From Hormiphora californensis (taxonomy: Eukaryota; Ctenophora; Tentaculata; Cydippida; Pleurobrachiidae): a stretch of 64,000 nucleotides of DNA. The translations under genes and the position numbers were made by a program. The stretch covers positions 7,099,298 to 7,163,297 of the forward strand of contig CM035353.1 in NCBI GenBank assembly GCA_020137815.1, read 5' to 3'. Each line of letters starts with the position of its first letter. The first letter of the stretch is position 1. This document shows positions 1-10,700 of the stretch, in pieces. The notes beneath the pieces were generated by a model. It was given only the letters and a program-made list of their open reading frames with translations, was not told where the DNA came from and made no database searches.

Positions 1-8
1 ATGAACCC

Positions 9-1184
9 TGTGGTGGGAGAAATGGCTCACCCTAGAACAATTGCAAGTTAATAGCAAAAATGCATAATAACCTGTAAATCACTTGTAATTCGAAGTTCAA
101 ACTAGTTTTGAAATAGTTTTGAAATTTTTTTAGAAAAATTTTAGTTTTGAAATAGCTTTTGAAATAGTTTTGAAATAGCTTTTGAAATAGTTTTGAAATA
201 GCTTTTGAAATAGCTTTTGAAATAGCTTTTGAAATAGCTTTTGAAATAGCTTTTGAAATGGCTTTGGACGGGTGGTAGAAATGGCTCATGTGGCTCATCT
301 GGCAGCTGCACGATCATTATGAACACAAGGACATTCATATAAAAGCGAAAACCAGTGTACCCGACTAATTTTAGTACGCTGAATCACGTGAGCAACTCTG
401 GCAAGCGCTCAGATGTGAAGAAAGTGCCCTAATTGAGCATAATTGGGTGTAATTGACCGGACTTACAACTTTTCTCCTGGAAACGCTAGAAGTTAATGTG
501 AGGGCACTTTTCCGACTAACTTTGATACGCTGAATCACGTAAAAAACTTTTCCAAGCCCTCAGAGGTGAAGAAAGTGCCCTAATTGAGCAATTATGGTCA
601 ATTAGACCCAATCAGACTCAATTAGGGCAATTTCCCCGCCTCTTAGGGCTTGGAAAAGTTGCTTACGTGAATCAGCGTATCAAAGTTAGTCGGAAAAGTG
701 CCCTCACATTAACTTCTAGCGTTTGCAGGAGAAAAGTTGTAAGCCCGGTCAATTACACCCAATTATGCTCAATTAGTGCACTTTCTTCACATCTGAGCGC
801 TTGCCAGAGTTGCTCACGTGATTCAGCGTATTAAAATTAGTCGGGTACACTGGTTTTCGCTTTTATATGAATGTCCTTGTGTTCATAATGATCGTGCAGC
901 TGCCAGATGAGCCACATGAGCCATTTCTACCAGCCGTCCAAAGCCATTTCAAAAGCTATTTCAAAAGCTATTTCAAAATCTATTTCAAAAGCTATTTCAA
1001 AACTATTTCAAAAGCTATTTCAAAACTATTTCAAAAGCTATTTCAAAACTAAAATTTTTCTAAAAAAATTTCAAAACTATTTCAAAACTAGTTTGAACTT
1101 CGAATTACAAGTGATTTACAGGTTATTATGCATTTTTGCTATTAACTTGCAATTGTTCTAGGGTGAGCCATTTCTCCCACCACA
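9..1184. mobile_element. Foldback (long inverted repeat) element, about 1.18 kb
   Basis: The left half (9 to about 590) is repeated as its near-exact reverse complement in the right half (about 610-1184), so the whole element can fold into one hairpin. Each arm carries a 12-bp tandem repeat, TTTTGAAATAGC or its complement (about 168-262 and 938-1050). The small ORFs across these repeats (KAIS or FKSY repeats) are by-products of them. The ends read TGTGGTGGGAG. A direct repeat gaaccc(tg) lies just outside both ends (3-10 and 1185-1192) and looks like a 6-8 bp target-site duplication, as made by hAT-type transposases. No transposase is present, so the element is non-autonomous. Superfamily assignment is an inference. 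Confidence 0.8.
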
Positions 1185-1572
1185 GAACCCTGATATGTAG
1201 GAAATTCATAAAATTTCGCCCCATAACAACTTTTTTTTCAAAATTCATCTTCGATTCTATACAAAATGTATAAACTTCCAAATTTCCCTAATTTAGAAAC
1301 AGATATCCAAGCAACGAGGTGAAAAGTTGGCAAAGGAGATCAAAGCAGCGAAATATGTCGAGTGCTCAGCACTCACACAACAAGGTAACATATTTACATA
1401 TTTTACATATTTTACATATTTTACATATTTTACATATATCTACATTATATATATGACACATTTGAGTCAAACATTTGAGAAATGAAAATGCAATAAATTG
1501 TATTACATGTTTTTATGCGTTATTATACCCTTCCTGAAAGACATATGTCTTATTAGACAATTTTAACCGGTT

Positions 1573-1635
1573 ATCTAAGTTTTCACAGTACACCGTGACC
1601 ACCGGTTACAGTGTACTGTGAAAACTTAGACCACT
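1573..1635. repeat. Short inverted repeat (hairpin)
   Basis: The sequence from the CGGTTATCTAAGTTTTCACA arm onward pairs with the downstream GTGTACTGTGAAAACTTAGA arm around a short loop. No gene lies nearby, so this is probably a MITE remnant. Confidence 0.55.
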
Positions 1636-1765
1636 GCAAAAACACTAGTAATTATAAAGTAAAATACCGTTGCAGTGGTATGTGAAAAATTAGACACTTT
1701 CTAGTCACACGCACACAGTGTGAGCATTACAAACATTACAAACTGAGTGAACGAGATAAAGATTA

Positions 1766-1767
<2 letters not shown>

Positions 1768-1830
<63 letters not shown>

Positions 1831-2017
1831 GTGTGTGTGTGAGAGAGAGAGAGATAGGAAAAGAGAGAATCGAAGGCAGAGAGGGAAAGCAGATGCAGGA
1901 CGCTCATTGGCGTGGTGCCATCACGTGACGATCACGTGACCTATAGTTGCAGATGGGAAGAAAAGATAAGGGTTAGGGCGTGTGCAGTGTGCACTGTGCA
2001 GTAGTGACTACTGCACA

Positions 2018-2058
<41 letters not shown>

Positions 2059-2070
2059 TTCTCTTTCTCT

Positions 2071-2108
<38 letters not shown>
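1768..2108. repeat. GA/GT and CT microsatellites
   Basis: A (GA)n and (GT)n tract at 1768-1854 is followed by a (CT)n tract at about 2020-2108. The serine-leucine ORFs in this interval are translations of the microsatellite and are not genes. The 165 bp between the tracts contain no supported gene. Confidence 0.9.
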
Positions 2109-2111
<3 letters not shown>

Positions 2112-2221
2112 AATCTTTATCTCTTTCACTCAGTTTGTTTCCAAAATCATCTAATAAAATTAGATGACTGCTTTTACATGCTCTATTACACAACAATAAT
2201 GTTAAAGATTCTTTCACTTTT

Positions 2222-2396
2222 AGGCCTCGCAGGCTCGGCCCAAAAGTACAACTACAGAGCTCGCAGGCTCGCTCGGTAGTTACACTTAGCGTGCCTCGCA
2301 GGCTCGGCAGCTAAGTAAAAGGATCTACCTCGACCTGTCGGTCTCGGTTCATTATTGTTGTATTTAGAACACTCGGCCTTCGGCCTCGTGCACTAA
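2222..2396. repeat. Cluster of CTCGCAGGCTCG / GGCCTTCGGCC motifs
   Basis: The 12-mer CTCGCAGGCTCG or close variants occur three times (near 2225, 2260 and 2295). A self-complementary CTCGGCCTTCGGCCTCG hairpin sits near 2374. This is a GC-rich island in AT-rich surroundings with no coding frame. Its nature is unknown. Confidence 0.4.
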
Positions 2397-2796
2397 AAAG
2401 TAATAGACCATTTTAACCAGTCATCTAATCATATATTAGTCAACTCCTCCTATCAGTTATACCACTCACTGCACCTTCATCAAGTTCCTGCACTTAATAA
2501 TAATCCTCATGCAGGGCTAAAAGAAGTATTTGACGAGGCTATAATGGCTGCACTCGATCCACCCGGTCCTGACAAGAAAACCTGTCAACTCCTATAAAAC
2601 ACAAATATTTCAAAATACGCTATAAAAAACAGTTTTTATTCATTTTTTCTAGATTTTGTTCATGTGTATTGTTTCTTTGTAGAATTGTTTTAAGTTTTGA
2701 AGTTTTGTAAATGGAATAAGAATGAACAACTTAATTGTTAATTGAACAGCTGGAGTTTAAATTTTAATTCCTGCAGGGACATTCCCTCATGAGGAT

Positions 2797-2838
2797 GAAA
2801 CATTGGGAATTGTGAGGCCTCACAATTCTCAATGTTTC
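2797..2838. repeat. 42-bp near-perfect palindrome
   Basis: GAAACATTGGGAATTGTGAG is followed directly by its inverted copy. The surrounding 2400-4960 holds no gene I can support. It includes a poly-C run near 3821-3838 and a tandem pair of a roughly 26-bp unit at 3938-3989 (GGTACTGAGGTAAACGATGG). Confidence 0.5.
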
Positions 2839-4206
2839 ACCAATGCGACTAGCTGTACACTTAGTGACATGGACAGTGTCCATTGGACACCTATGCGAGA
2901 TCGATCTCACACAGCGGAGCGAGAATAGGTAGCAATGGTACCGAGCTATACACAGTGACCACAATGCCGAGTTCAGCTGCCGGTTGTGCTACCTAGAGGG
3001 GACCTTTGGGAACTACGCAGCCTGTCCTTCCTTGTCCGTCAATGTCATTCCCTGTCCTTTACTGTCCTTGATCACTGTCCTTCCCTTTCCTCTCCTGTTT
3101 TCCCTTGTACTTATACCTTGTCCTCATGCCATCCCCATCAAGCCCTCGTCCCTTACTCGCCCCTAATTTATATCATTTTCTATCACCTACTACCAGACAG
3201 AAGAAGATCAGTTGTGGTAATTCGGACAGGATAATCTGCAACCCTGTTGTCTCGCTCGGTCGGTAAAACTTGTGTGTTATGTGACGTGTGTGCTACAGCC
3301 CCAGATCATGATTAAACCAAACCAAACTTAATTCCTGCTGGAAAAGTGTCACGACTCATTTTGAATCTCCCCCACATTTTCATTGCTTCTCTCAGTGTTT
3401 CTCACACGCATCTAGTAAATCTAATTCAGCGCCCTACTTCCCACTATAACACGTGGAAGCTGCCGTCGGTTTTTGACACTTTGGGTGGCGACGTATGTAT
3501 CGCAGCACAGCATTCAACTCGACACTATAGTGTATACTGTGCTGCCATGTAGTCGGGGGAGAAAGGAAAAGAGAACTTTTCATCAGGTGTCACTTTAGCT
3601 ATTTCTTCAGCTGTATGTTGTACGCATATTTCTATTGCACCATATTGCATCGGTATATTAATTTGTTCTTCCTGTACGGCTACCAAGATTTTAATTGTGA
3701 TACATGGTTTCGTATAAAATCATGCAGCGCTACTGCAGTGTACCGTTATTGCAAAAATTGTCGGGAGATTTGAACAGGTATAAAGTTGTAAAGTGATCAC
3801 AGGCCACTCTAAAATATACCCCCCCCCCCCCCCCCCCCGAGTATATCCCGATAAATCAGGGTCCGAATGTGTAGGCCATTATAGGGGAGAGTATATAGAG
3901 TATTCGAATTGTGAAAAGAATGATCTTTCGGACAATGGTACTGAGGTAAACGATGGTACCATTGGTACTGAGGTAAACGATGGTACCACACAACTAATGC
4001 ATTGTACAGTATTTTGTCGAGCTCCTTGCGCAGTTTCCAGTTATGCCTTCCTTGTTATTTTCTAACTCGCCGTGCTTGTTGAGTACTCAACAACTCCGTG
4101 CGATGTGCGCAGTGAGACATGATATGGGGATTGGGGCCAAACAAGGAAATGCCGGCGTGCCACTCCGTCAATTTTAAGTTGAGTGTTCTCATTTCTGTCA
4201 GCCTAA

Positions 4207-4316
4207 CTGAATCCTAATAGGATTCCTAATTTTCTGGCGCCGCCGACCCCATATGAGAATCAAATGGGGGTATGGCGCCGCCATACAGACTGAATCCTAA
4301 TAGGATTCCTAATTTT
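4207..4316. repeat. Direct repeat pair flanking a GC-rich segment
   Basis: A 27-bp sequence beginning CTGAATCCTAATAGGATTCC, itself containing the palindrome AATCCTAATAGGATT, occurs at about 4207-4233 and 4290-4316. The 56 bp between the copies contain inverted GGCGCCGCC motifs. It may be a small composite insertion. No coding evidence. Confidence 0.5.
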
Positions 4317-4963
4317 GCAAAAAAAACATCTGGGGCCTGGCCAAACTCAACCCATGGCCAAACTCAACCCATCCCCCCTAATAAATTTGGCCGATAGGCC
4401 ATTAGGCCCTATAATATACCAAATAAAAACATTCGGGGCCTGGGGAGAAGACACACTGAAGTTCGAAGTTTGGCGGAAATATGGAATCTTCATGGTGTGT
4501 CTCATCCTGAAATGATCAATAGTAAAGTGCTGTGCTGACAAGCGCACAGCTCTCTCACCAGAACTCGAAAATTCGGCCGATAGGCCGGATACGAGAGTTC
4601 ACTGGTTTATATTACGCTTTAGTGTATAAGAGCTGTCGTTTGGGTTCGAATATGTTAGCTGTACTTGTATTACTAGGGTTGTGCTTGGTTTTACCAAATT
4701 ACGTCAGAAGTCAGAACGCCCTAACATTTACCGCTTACCATGGTAGTATCATGCATTATGCAAGTTATATTATCAGTATACATGGTTTAGCAATTTTGAA
4801 ATCGTTATCCAAATGAGCCTGCAGTTTGTACTAGCCCACGTCCTTCTAACTGTTTAACCGTTTACTCGTTTTAGCTAATCCGTCTCGTTTCTTCTTTCTA
4901 TTTATCTACTACAGCTGTGGCCGAGAGAGGACCAACAAAAGAAATAGAGATATACGTTTCCTT

Positions 4964-4965
<2 letters not shown>

Positions 4966-5028
<63 letters not shown>

Positions 5029-5216
5029 CCTCTCCCTCTCTCTATACTCTCTCTCTCTCTTGCTCCCACTAACAATTATCCTCTCGTGAGAGGTCTAAGA
5101 AAAGATACAGAGCCGAGAGAAGTTGTTGAGTAACAAAAAGAGAGAGAAGAGAGATCGAAAACATCATCTCAACCTCTCATCTTTTTAATCATCTCTCTCT
5201 CTCTTTCCCTCCCTCT
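4966..5216. repeat. CT-rich microsatellite region
   Basis: Several (CT)n and (CCCTCT)n tracts lie here, with short GA tracts between. The neighbouring 5230-5330 contains small TA-rich palindromes around GTAAATGATATGAGTCATAT. No gene seen. Confidence 0.8.
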
Positions 5217-5713
5217 ACATAGATGTTTTGTGTATGACTCTACCGAAAGTATGTAAATGATATGAGTCATATCATTTACATATGACGATATGTTATGACG
5301 ATATATTATGTAAATGATATCCAACTTTAACTATACTATAATTAGTCTGCAAGCACACGCTATTTATGTCCCAATTAAATTTGCTTAACATTCGGTTGAA
5401 AAGGTTAACTTCCATTGTCATGTAGTACCGCGTGGTTTAGAGCTGAGTCCAATATAAAACACTATAGAGGGCGCCAAAACCCGATAGTGCTCGATCAATG
5501 ATTGAGAGCTGGTTCAAACAAAGGGAAACAAGAAATTTTGTCAAACAAATGTTTCACCCGTAAGGGATCTTCAGTGACAGTAATAAACTACTAAAAATGA
5601 AAATCTCCGGTACTCCCCCAAAGAAATATAAGATGGTCTCACATATAAACGTTCTCAGGTGACCAAAAACAACCCACACTAGTAGACATACAATACCAAT
5701 AGTAGACTACACA

Positions 5714-5754
<41 letters not shown>

Positions 5755-5863
5755 TAATTAACTCCCAGGAAATATTAAAAATGTTAAAACTAAAGTTCAT
5801 ATGAGGGTCTCTGTGCACAAACGAAAATAAATTTTGGCTAGGTGCCGACACGAGGGGTCTGGT

Positions 5864-6073
5864 TCACAGGAGAAATTTTGCCCTGTGTCGACACTTAGCC
5901 AAAATTTCTGTTCTCGAGTTAAGTAGACGGGGATCCTTGCTCCTGTTAATGATCTCCAGCTTCTCCGAGGTGCATAAGTCGCATGATGATTGTCCGACCC
6001 GGTAGGCGTGTCCCTTTCTGATGATTCCCCAATCAATACTCCACGGTAAACCCTTCTCCTTCCTGTCCCACAC
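5864..6073 (-). pseudogene. Mirror copy of the retroelement ORF end
   Basis: This encodes the same 69 residues as 6226-6435, in the opposite arm of the foldback. The two copies appear identical at the protein level, which points to a recent inverted duplication or to arm homogenisation. Confidence 0.5.
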
Positions 6074-6225
6074 CTTGTCCGATAGTTTAGTGTCCCCCCG
6101 GTGCTCTTCATGGCGGAACGAGGACGTGTGGTTGTAGAGCCTCTTCTTGAAAGTGGTAGCTCTACAACCACACGTCCTCGTTCCGCCATGAAGAGCACCG
6201 GGGGGACACTAAACTATCGGACAAG

Positions 6226-6435
6226 GTGTGGGACAGGAAGGAGAAGGGTTTACCGTGGAGTATTGATTGGGGAATCATCAGAAAGGGACACGCCTACCGG
6301 GTCGGACAATCATCATGCGACTTATGCACCTCGGAGAAGCTGGAGATCATTAACAGGAGCAAGGATCCCCGTCTACTTAACTCGAGAACAGAAATTTTGG
6401 CTAAGTGTCGACACAGGGCAAAATTTCTCCTGTGA
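6226..6435 (+). pseudogene. C-terminal fragment of retroelement polyprotein (Penelope-like?)
   Basis: The 69-residue frame shows the pattern W-x(2)-K-x-KGLPWSIDW, then SSCDLCTSEKLEI, then LLNSRTEILAKCRHRAKFLL and a stop. A C-x2-C-x2-EK-x-EI block followed by LN-R-x-E-x3-KCRH-x3-FLL is the usual end of many invertebrate retroelement ORFs that I associate with Penelope-like elements. That family name is from memory and moderately certain. A mirror copy lies on the minus strand at 5864-6073. There is no reverse transcriptase core, so the fragment is inert. The longer 133-aa frames over the same DNA are shadows. Confidence 0.5.
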
Positions 6436-6544
6436 ACCAGACCCCTCGTGTCGGCACCTAGCCAAAATTTATTTTCGTTTGTGCACAGAGACCCTCATAT
6501 GAACTTTAGTTTTAACATTTTTAATATTTCCTGGGAGTTAATTA

Positions 6545-6589
<45 letters not shown>

Positions 6590-7270
6590 TGTGTAGTCTA
6601 CTATTGGTATTGTATGTCTACTAGTGTGGGTTGTTTTTGGTCACCTGAGAACGTTTATATGTGAGACCATCTTATATTTCTTTGGGGGAGTACCGGAGAT
6701 TTTCATTTTTAGTAGTTTATTACTGTCACTGAAGATCCCTTACGGGTGAAACATTTGTTTGACAAAATTTCTTGTTTCCAATATAAAACATGTGTGTAAC
6801 TCACCTTATTGGACAAGGTGTGTGTGTATATGAGATTGCTTGTCATATCTTGCCCGGGATCAATAAAAGCAGCGTTTTCCCTTCTTACATAGATGGTCTC
6901 TCCTATAATAAAACTTCATTCCATGTTTCACTTTCGTCCCACAAACCGCAGCTTTTTCAGATAACACAAGAGATCCCATATACGGCCATATGCATTTTTA
7001 TTTAGACTATATAGCTGATACACGCGGGGAACTATTTCCATTAATTGTTATAAATCTATTCTCTCCCTTTTTAGTAGCTGGATATTGATGCTCCTGCAAT
7101 ATTATGTCATACCTAGAGCTGCCACCTGGGCACTGTGATGGTTACCGGGGTAACGCAGGGAAATACACCCACCTTCCCAGGGTATCTCAAACTTCGACTA
7201 GTGGCGTGTCAACAATGTCAGGTAACAAAGATTTACACGGGGGGATTACGGGGGCTTCCAAAGGATCAGA

Positions 7271-7405
7271 GCCCGAATAGATCGCCCGAATAGATCGCCC
7301 GAATAGATCGCCCGAAAGATATATCTGCGCATTACGTTTTACCACGATTTCACGTAATGCGCGAATAGATCTTTCGGGCGATCTATTCAGGTGATCTATT
7401 CGGGC
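7271..7405. repeat. Hairpin with GATCGCCCGAATA tandem repeats
   Basis: GCCCGAATAGATC is repeated about four times. It is followed by an inverted pair GCGCATTACGT / ACGTAATGCGC and then by the complementary GATCTATTCGGGC repeats. The whole segment can fold back. No coding content. Confidence 0.6.
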
Positions 7406-7457
7406 ATTTCTTTCGGGCCCAGCTGTAATCCACTGCCTTTTTTAATAATTTCTATGT

Positions 7458-7658
7458 AAGTATTTAGGTGCCGGCAGGCACCTCCGACCCGAAGAAAACA
7501 GAAAAAACGAAGAAAAAAAAATTTTGCCCCTGCACCAAATCCAAAAAGCCGGCCCTATATTTAGGTGCCGGCAGGCACCTCCGACCCGAAGAAAACAGAA
7601 AAAACGAAGAAAAAAAAATTTTTGCCCCTGCACCAAATCCAAAAAGCCGGCGCTATAT
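7458..7658. repeat. Direct duplication of about 100 bp
   Basis: Two consecutive copies of a roughly 100-bp unit beginning TTAGGTGCCGGCAGGCACCT (7458-7556 and 7559-7658) differ by only a few bases. They abut the G-tract that opens the large tandem repeat. Confidence 0.75.
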
Positions 7659-7673
7659 ATACAAACGTAGGTC

Positions 7674-7706
<33 letters not shown>

Positions 7707-10700
7707 CAAATTTCAGGCAGCGATTGTGGCCACATTTTTTGAGATATCGACCTGAAATTTTGTAGGCGTGTTCTAGTAGTATAACTACGTGTCATAACGT
7801 GGCCGGATTTTTGATTTTTTGCCTAATTAATTAATTATAGGTAATTAAAAAGTAGCCCCTGCACCGTGCCCCTGAGCATGGGGTGTTCTGTCCCCTGGGC
7901 ATTGCCCCTGAGCCGAAATTATCTCCCGATCTGCTTGAAATATCGACTTGAAACTTTGTAGGAATGCTCTTCAAGCATAAAAAATGATCTACAAAAAGTT
8001 AGAATAGTCAAAATTAAGTAATCAATGAGTTATAGGCATGCAAAAATGGACATTTCTGGTGCCCCTGAATTTTGCCCCCGAGCATTTGAAAAAACTGCCC
8101 CTGGGCAATTTTAAAATTCAAATTGTGGCCACACTGTTTGACATATCGATCTAAAACTTTGTAGGCATGTTCTAGTGGTATAACTAAGAGTCACCACGGA
8201 GCCTGATTTTTGATTTTTTACTTAATTAATTAATTATAAGCAATTAAAATTTTAAAATTGCCCCCGCACTAACAAAAGTGGCCCAGGGGCACCTGAGTCG
8301 CAATTATCTCCCGATCTGCTTGAAATATCGACTTGAAACTTTGTAGGAATGCTCTTCAAGCATATAGAAAGGTCTACAAAAGGTGGGAATATTCAAAATT
8401 AAGTAATCAATGAGTTATAAGCAATTAAAAAATGGACATTTTTATGGTGCCCCTGAGCATTGCCCCTGAGCATTTGAAAATATTTTCCGTTCTGCTATAA
8501 ATATCGACTTGAAACTTTGTAGGAATGCTCTTCAAGCATATAGAAAGGTCTACAAAAAGTGGGAATATTCAAAATTAACTATCCAATTAATTATAAGCAA
8601 TTAAAAAAATGTGCAGTGGCAGTGCAGGGGCAAAAAATAAAGCATATATATGGCGGGAAAATATTTTGGCGGGAAACCGAAAAAGCCCAATAAGCCAAGA
8701 ACGGGGTGGGTCCAAGGTCTGGCCCACTAGCTTTTGATCACCTCATCGAGCCCGATCGAACGCGACCAATGTCGACCTCCCACGACGACCTAAACCCCTA
8801 ATCCCATGTGGTGCCAGCCAACCGCCAGCCAAACGGAAAAATCTAGTGATCCTCTATCAGCTGGTATCAAAATCTAAGCTCTAAGTGACCAGGAACTGGC
8901 ATTATTAGTGCTAATTGGCGATAACGTCATAAATCACATAATTACGACTAATTAGTGAACCGGGGGTGGTAGAGACCTGTGGGATGGTACTTTGGACTTT
9001 TTAGTCCCTAATCATATCAGAAAGTCAAATTTAAAATTCCAGACCCAACTTCCCACAACCGACCCTACTATAATAAACAGGCCGCCGCGCATCAAAAATA
9101 TTTTAACAGCCTGAAGGTTGCTGTTTCGACGAATCTCCCAACTTCGGGTCGGACGAGGGGAAGCTTGCCTTTTGCGATCATATACAAACGTAGGTCTTTT
9201 TTTCGGGGGGGGGGGGGGGGCAAATTTCAGGCAGCGATTGTGGCCACATTTTTTGAGATATCGACCTGAAATTTTGTAGGCGTGTTCTAGTAGTATAACT
9301 ACGTGTCATAACGTGGCCGGATTTTTGATTTTTTGCCTAATTAATTAATTATAGGTAATTAAAAAGTAGCCCCTGCACCGTGCCCCTGAGCATGGGGTGT
9401 TCTGTCCCCTGGGCATTGCCCCTGAGCCGAAATTATCTCCCGATCTGCTTGAAATATCGACTTGAAACTTTGTAGGAATGCTCTTCAAGCATAAAAAATG
9501 ATCTACAAAAAGTTAGAATAGTCAAAATTAAGTAATCAATGAGTTATAGGCATGCAAAAATGGACATTTCTGGTGCCCCTGAATTTTGCCCCCGAGCATT
9601 TGAAAAAACTGCCCCTGGGCAATTTTAAAATTCAAATTGTGGCCACACTGTTTGACATATCGATCTAAAACTTTGTAGGCATGTTCTAGTGGTATAACTA
9701 AGAGTCACCACGGAGCCTGATTTTTGATTTTTTACTTAATTAATTAATTATAAGCAATTAAAATTTTAAAATTGCCCCCGCACTAACAAAAGTGGCCCAG
9801 GGGCACCTGAGCCGCAATTATCTCCCGATCTGCTTGAAATATCGACTTGAAACTTTGTAGGAATGCTCTTCAAGCATATAGAAAGGTCTACAAAAGGTGG
9901 GAATATTCAAAATTAATTATCCAATTAATTATAAGCAATTAAAAAATGGACATTTTTCTGGTGCCCCTGAGCATTGCCCCTGAGCATTTGAAAATATTTT
10001 CCGTTCTGCTATAAATAACGGCCTAAAATTTTGCAGTAATGTAGTTCAAGCATATAGAAAGGTCTACAAAAAGTGGGAATATTCAAAATTGATTATCAAA
10101 TTAATTACAGTCGGACCCCGATTTACCGGGCCCCGATTTACCGGAACCCCGATTTACCGGGAGGATTTCTTTCCCCCGATTTTTTTGGAAAATTTTCGAA
10201 GTTTTGCCGGTTGGTAAACTTGCATTTGCAATTCGCTAGGTCTAATGGGGATCACGTATCGGTTCGTTTCAAACCTTCTAATTAGCGGCAGGACACGTGA
10301 TAAGGTGTACCGATTCGAAACACGATTCGAACGTGGCTGGTATACCTTAGAAAAATTTCATAACTTTATTTTGCAAAATGTTACAGAATGATTGTCAATA
10401 CTTTGATCGATGCTCCCCGTAAATTTTCAGAGAAAAATTTATTTTGAAATTTTGATACTTTCTCGCCCCGCTTAGGGTGCCCAGATTCGGCATGGTATCA
10501 TGTATCGGTTCGTTTCGAACCGTCTAATTAGCGGCAGGACACGTGATAAGATGCACCGATTCGAAACACGATTCGAACGTGGCTGGTATACCTTAGAAAA
10601 ATTTCATAACTTTTTTTGCAAAATTTTACAGAATCATTGTCAATGCTTTGATCGATGCTCCCCGTAAATTTTCAAAGAAAAAGTTATTTTGAAACTTTGA

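Larger units (their letters stand above)
5524..6779. mobile_element. 1.26-kb foldback carrying inverted retroelement ORF ends
   Basis: The left arm 5524-6140 and right arm 6159-6779 are essentially perfect reverse complements around an 18-bp loop. Both arms include a (CT)n/(GA)n tract (5718-5753 and 6546-6587) and the same protein-coding fragment. A 13-bp direct repeat, CCAATATAAAACA, lies at about 5450-5462 and 6778-6790. If it is a target duplication, the element may extend left to about 5463. The origin is probably an inverted duplication of the 3' end of a retroelement. Confidence 0.8.

Noticed and set aside
32-338. ORFs with KAIS or FKSY repeats in the first foldback
   Set aside because: Created by the 12-bp tandem repeat; the same DNA is open in several frames and in both arms.
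1701-2279. Ser-Leu repeat ORFs over CT/GA tracts (also near 17617, 20431, 44978 and 46886)
   Set aside because: They are translations of microsatellites in whichever frame lacks stops; there is no codon bias, domain or splice context.
5797-6502. 133-aa ORFs in the 5.5-6.8 kb foldback
   Set aside because: They run through the hairpin loop and read the wrong frame of the retroelement fragment; the 69-aa frame carries the recognisable motif.
7442-7795. Gly- and Pro-rich ORFs across the G-tract
   Set aside because: They depend on homopolymer translation and differ between repeat units.
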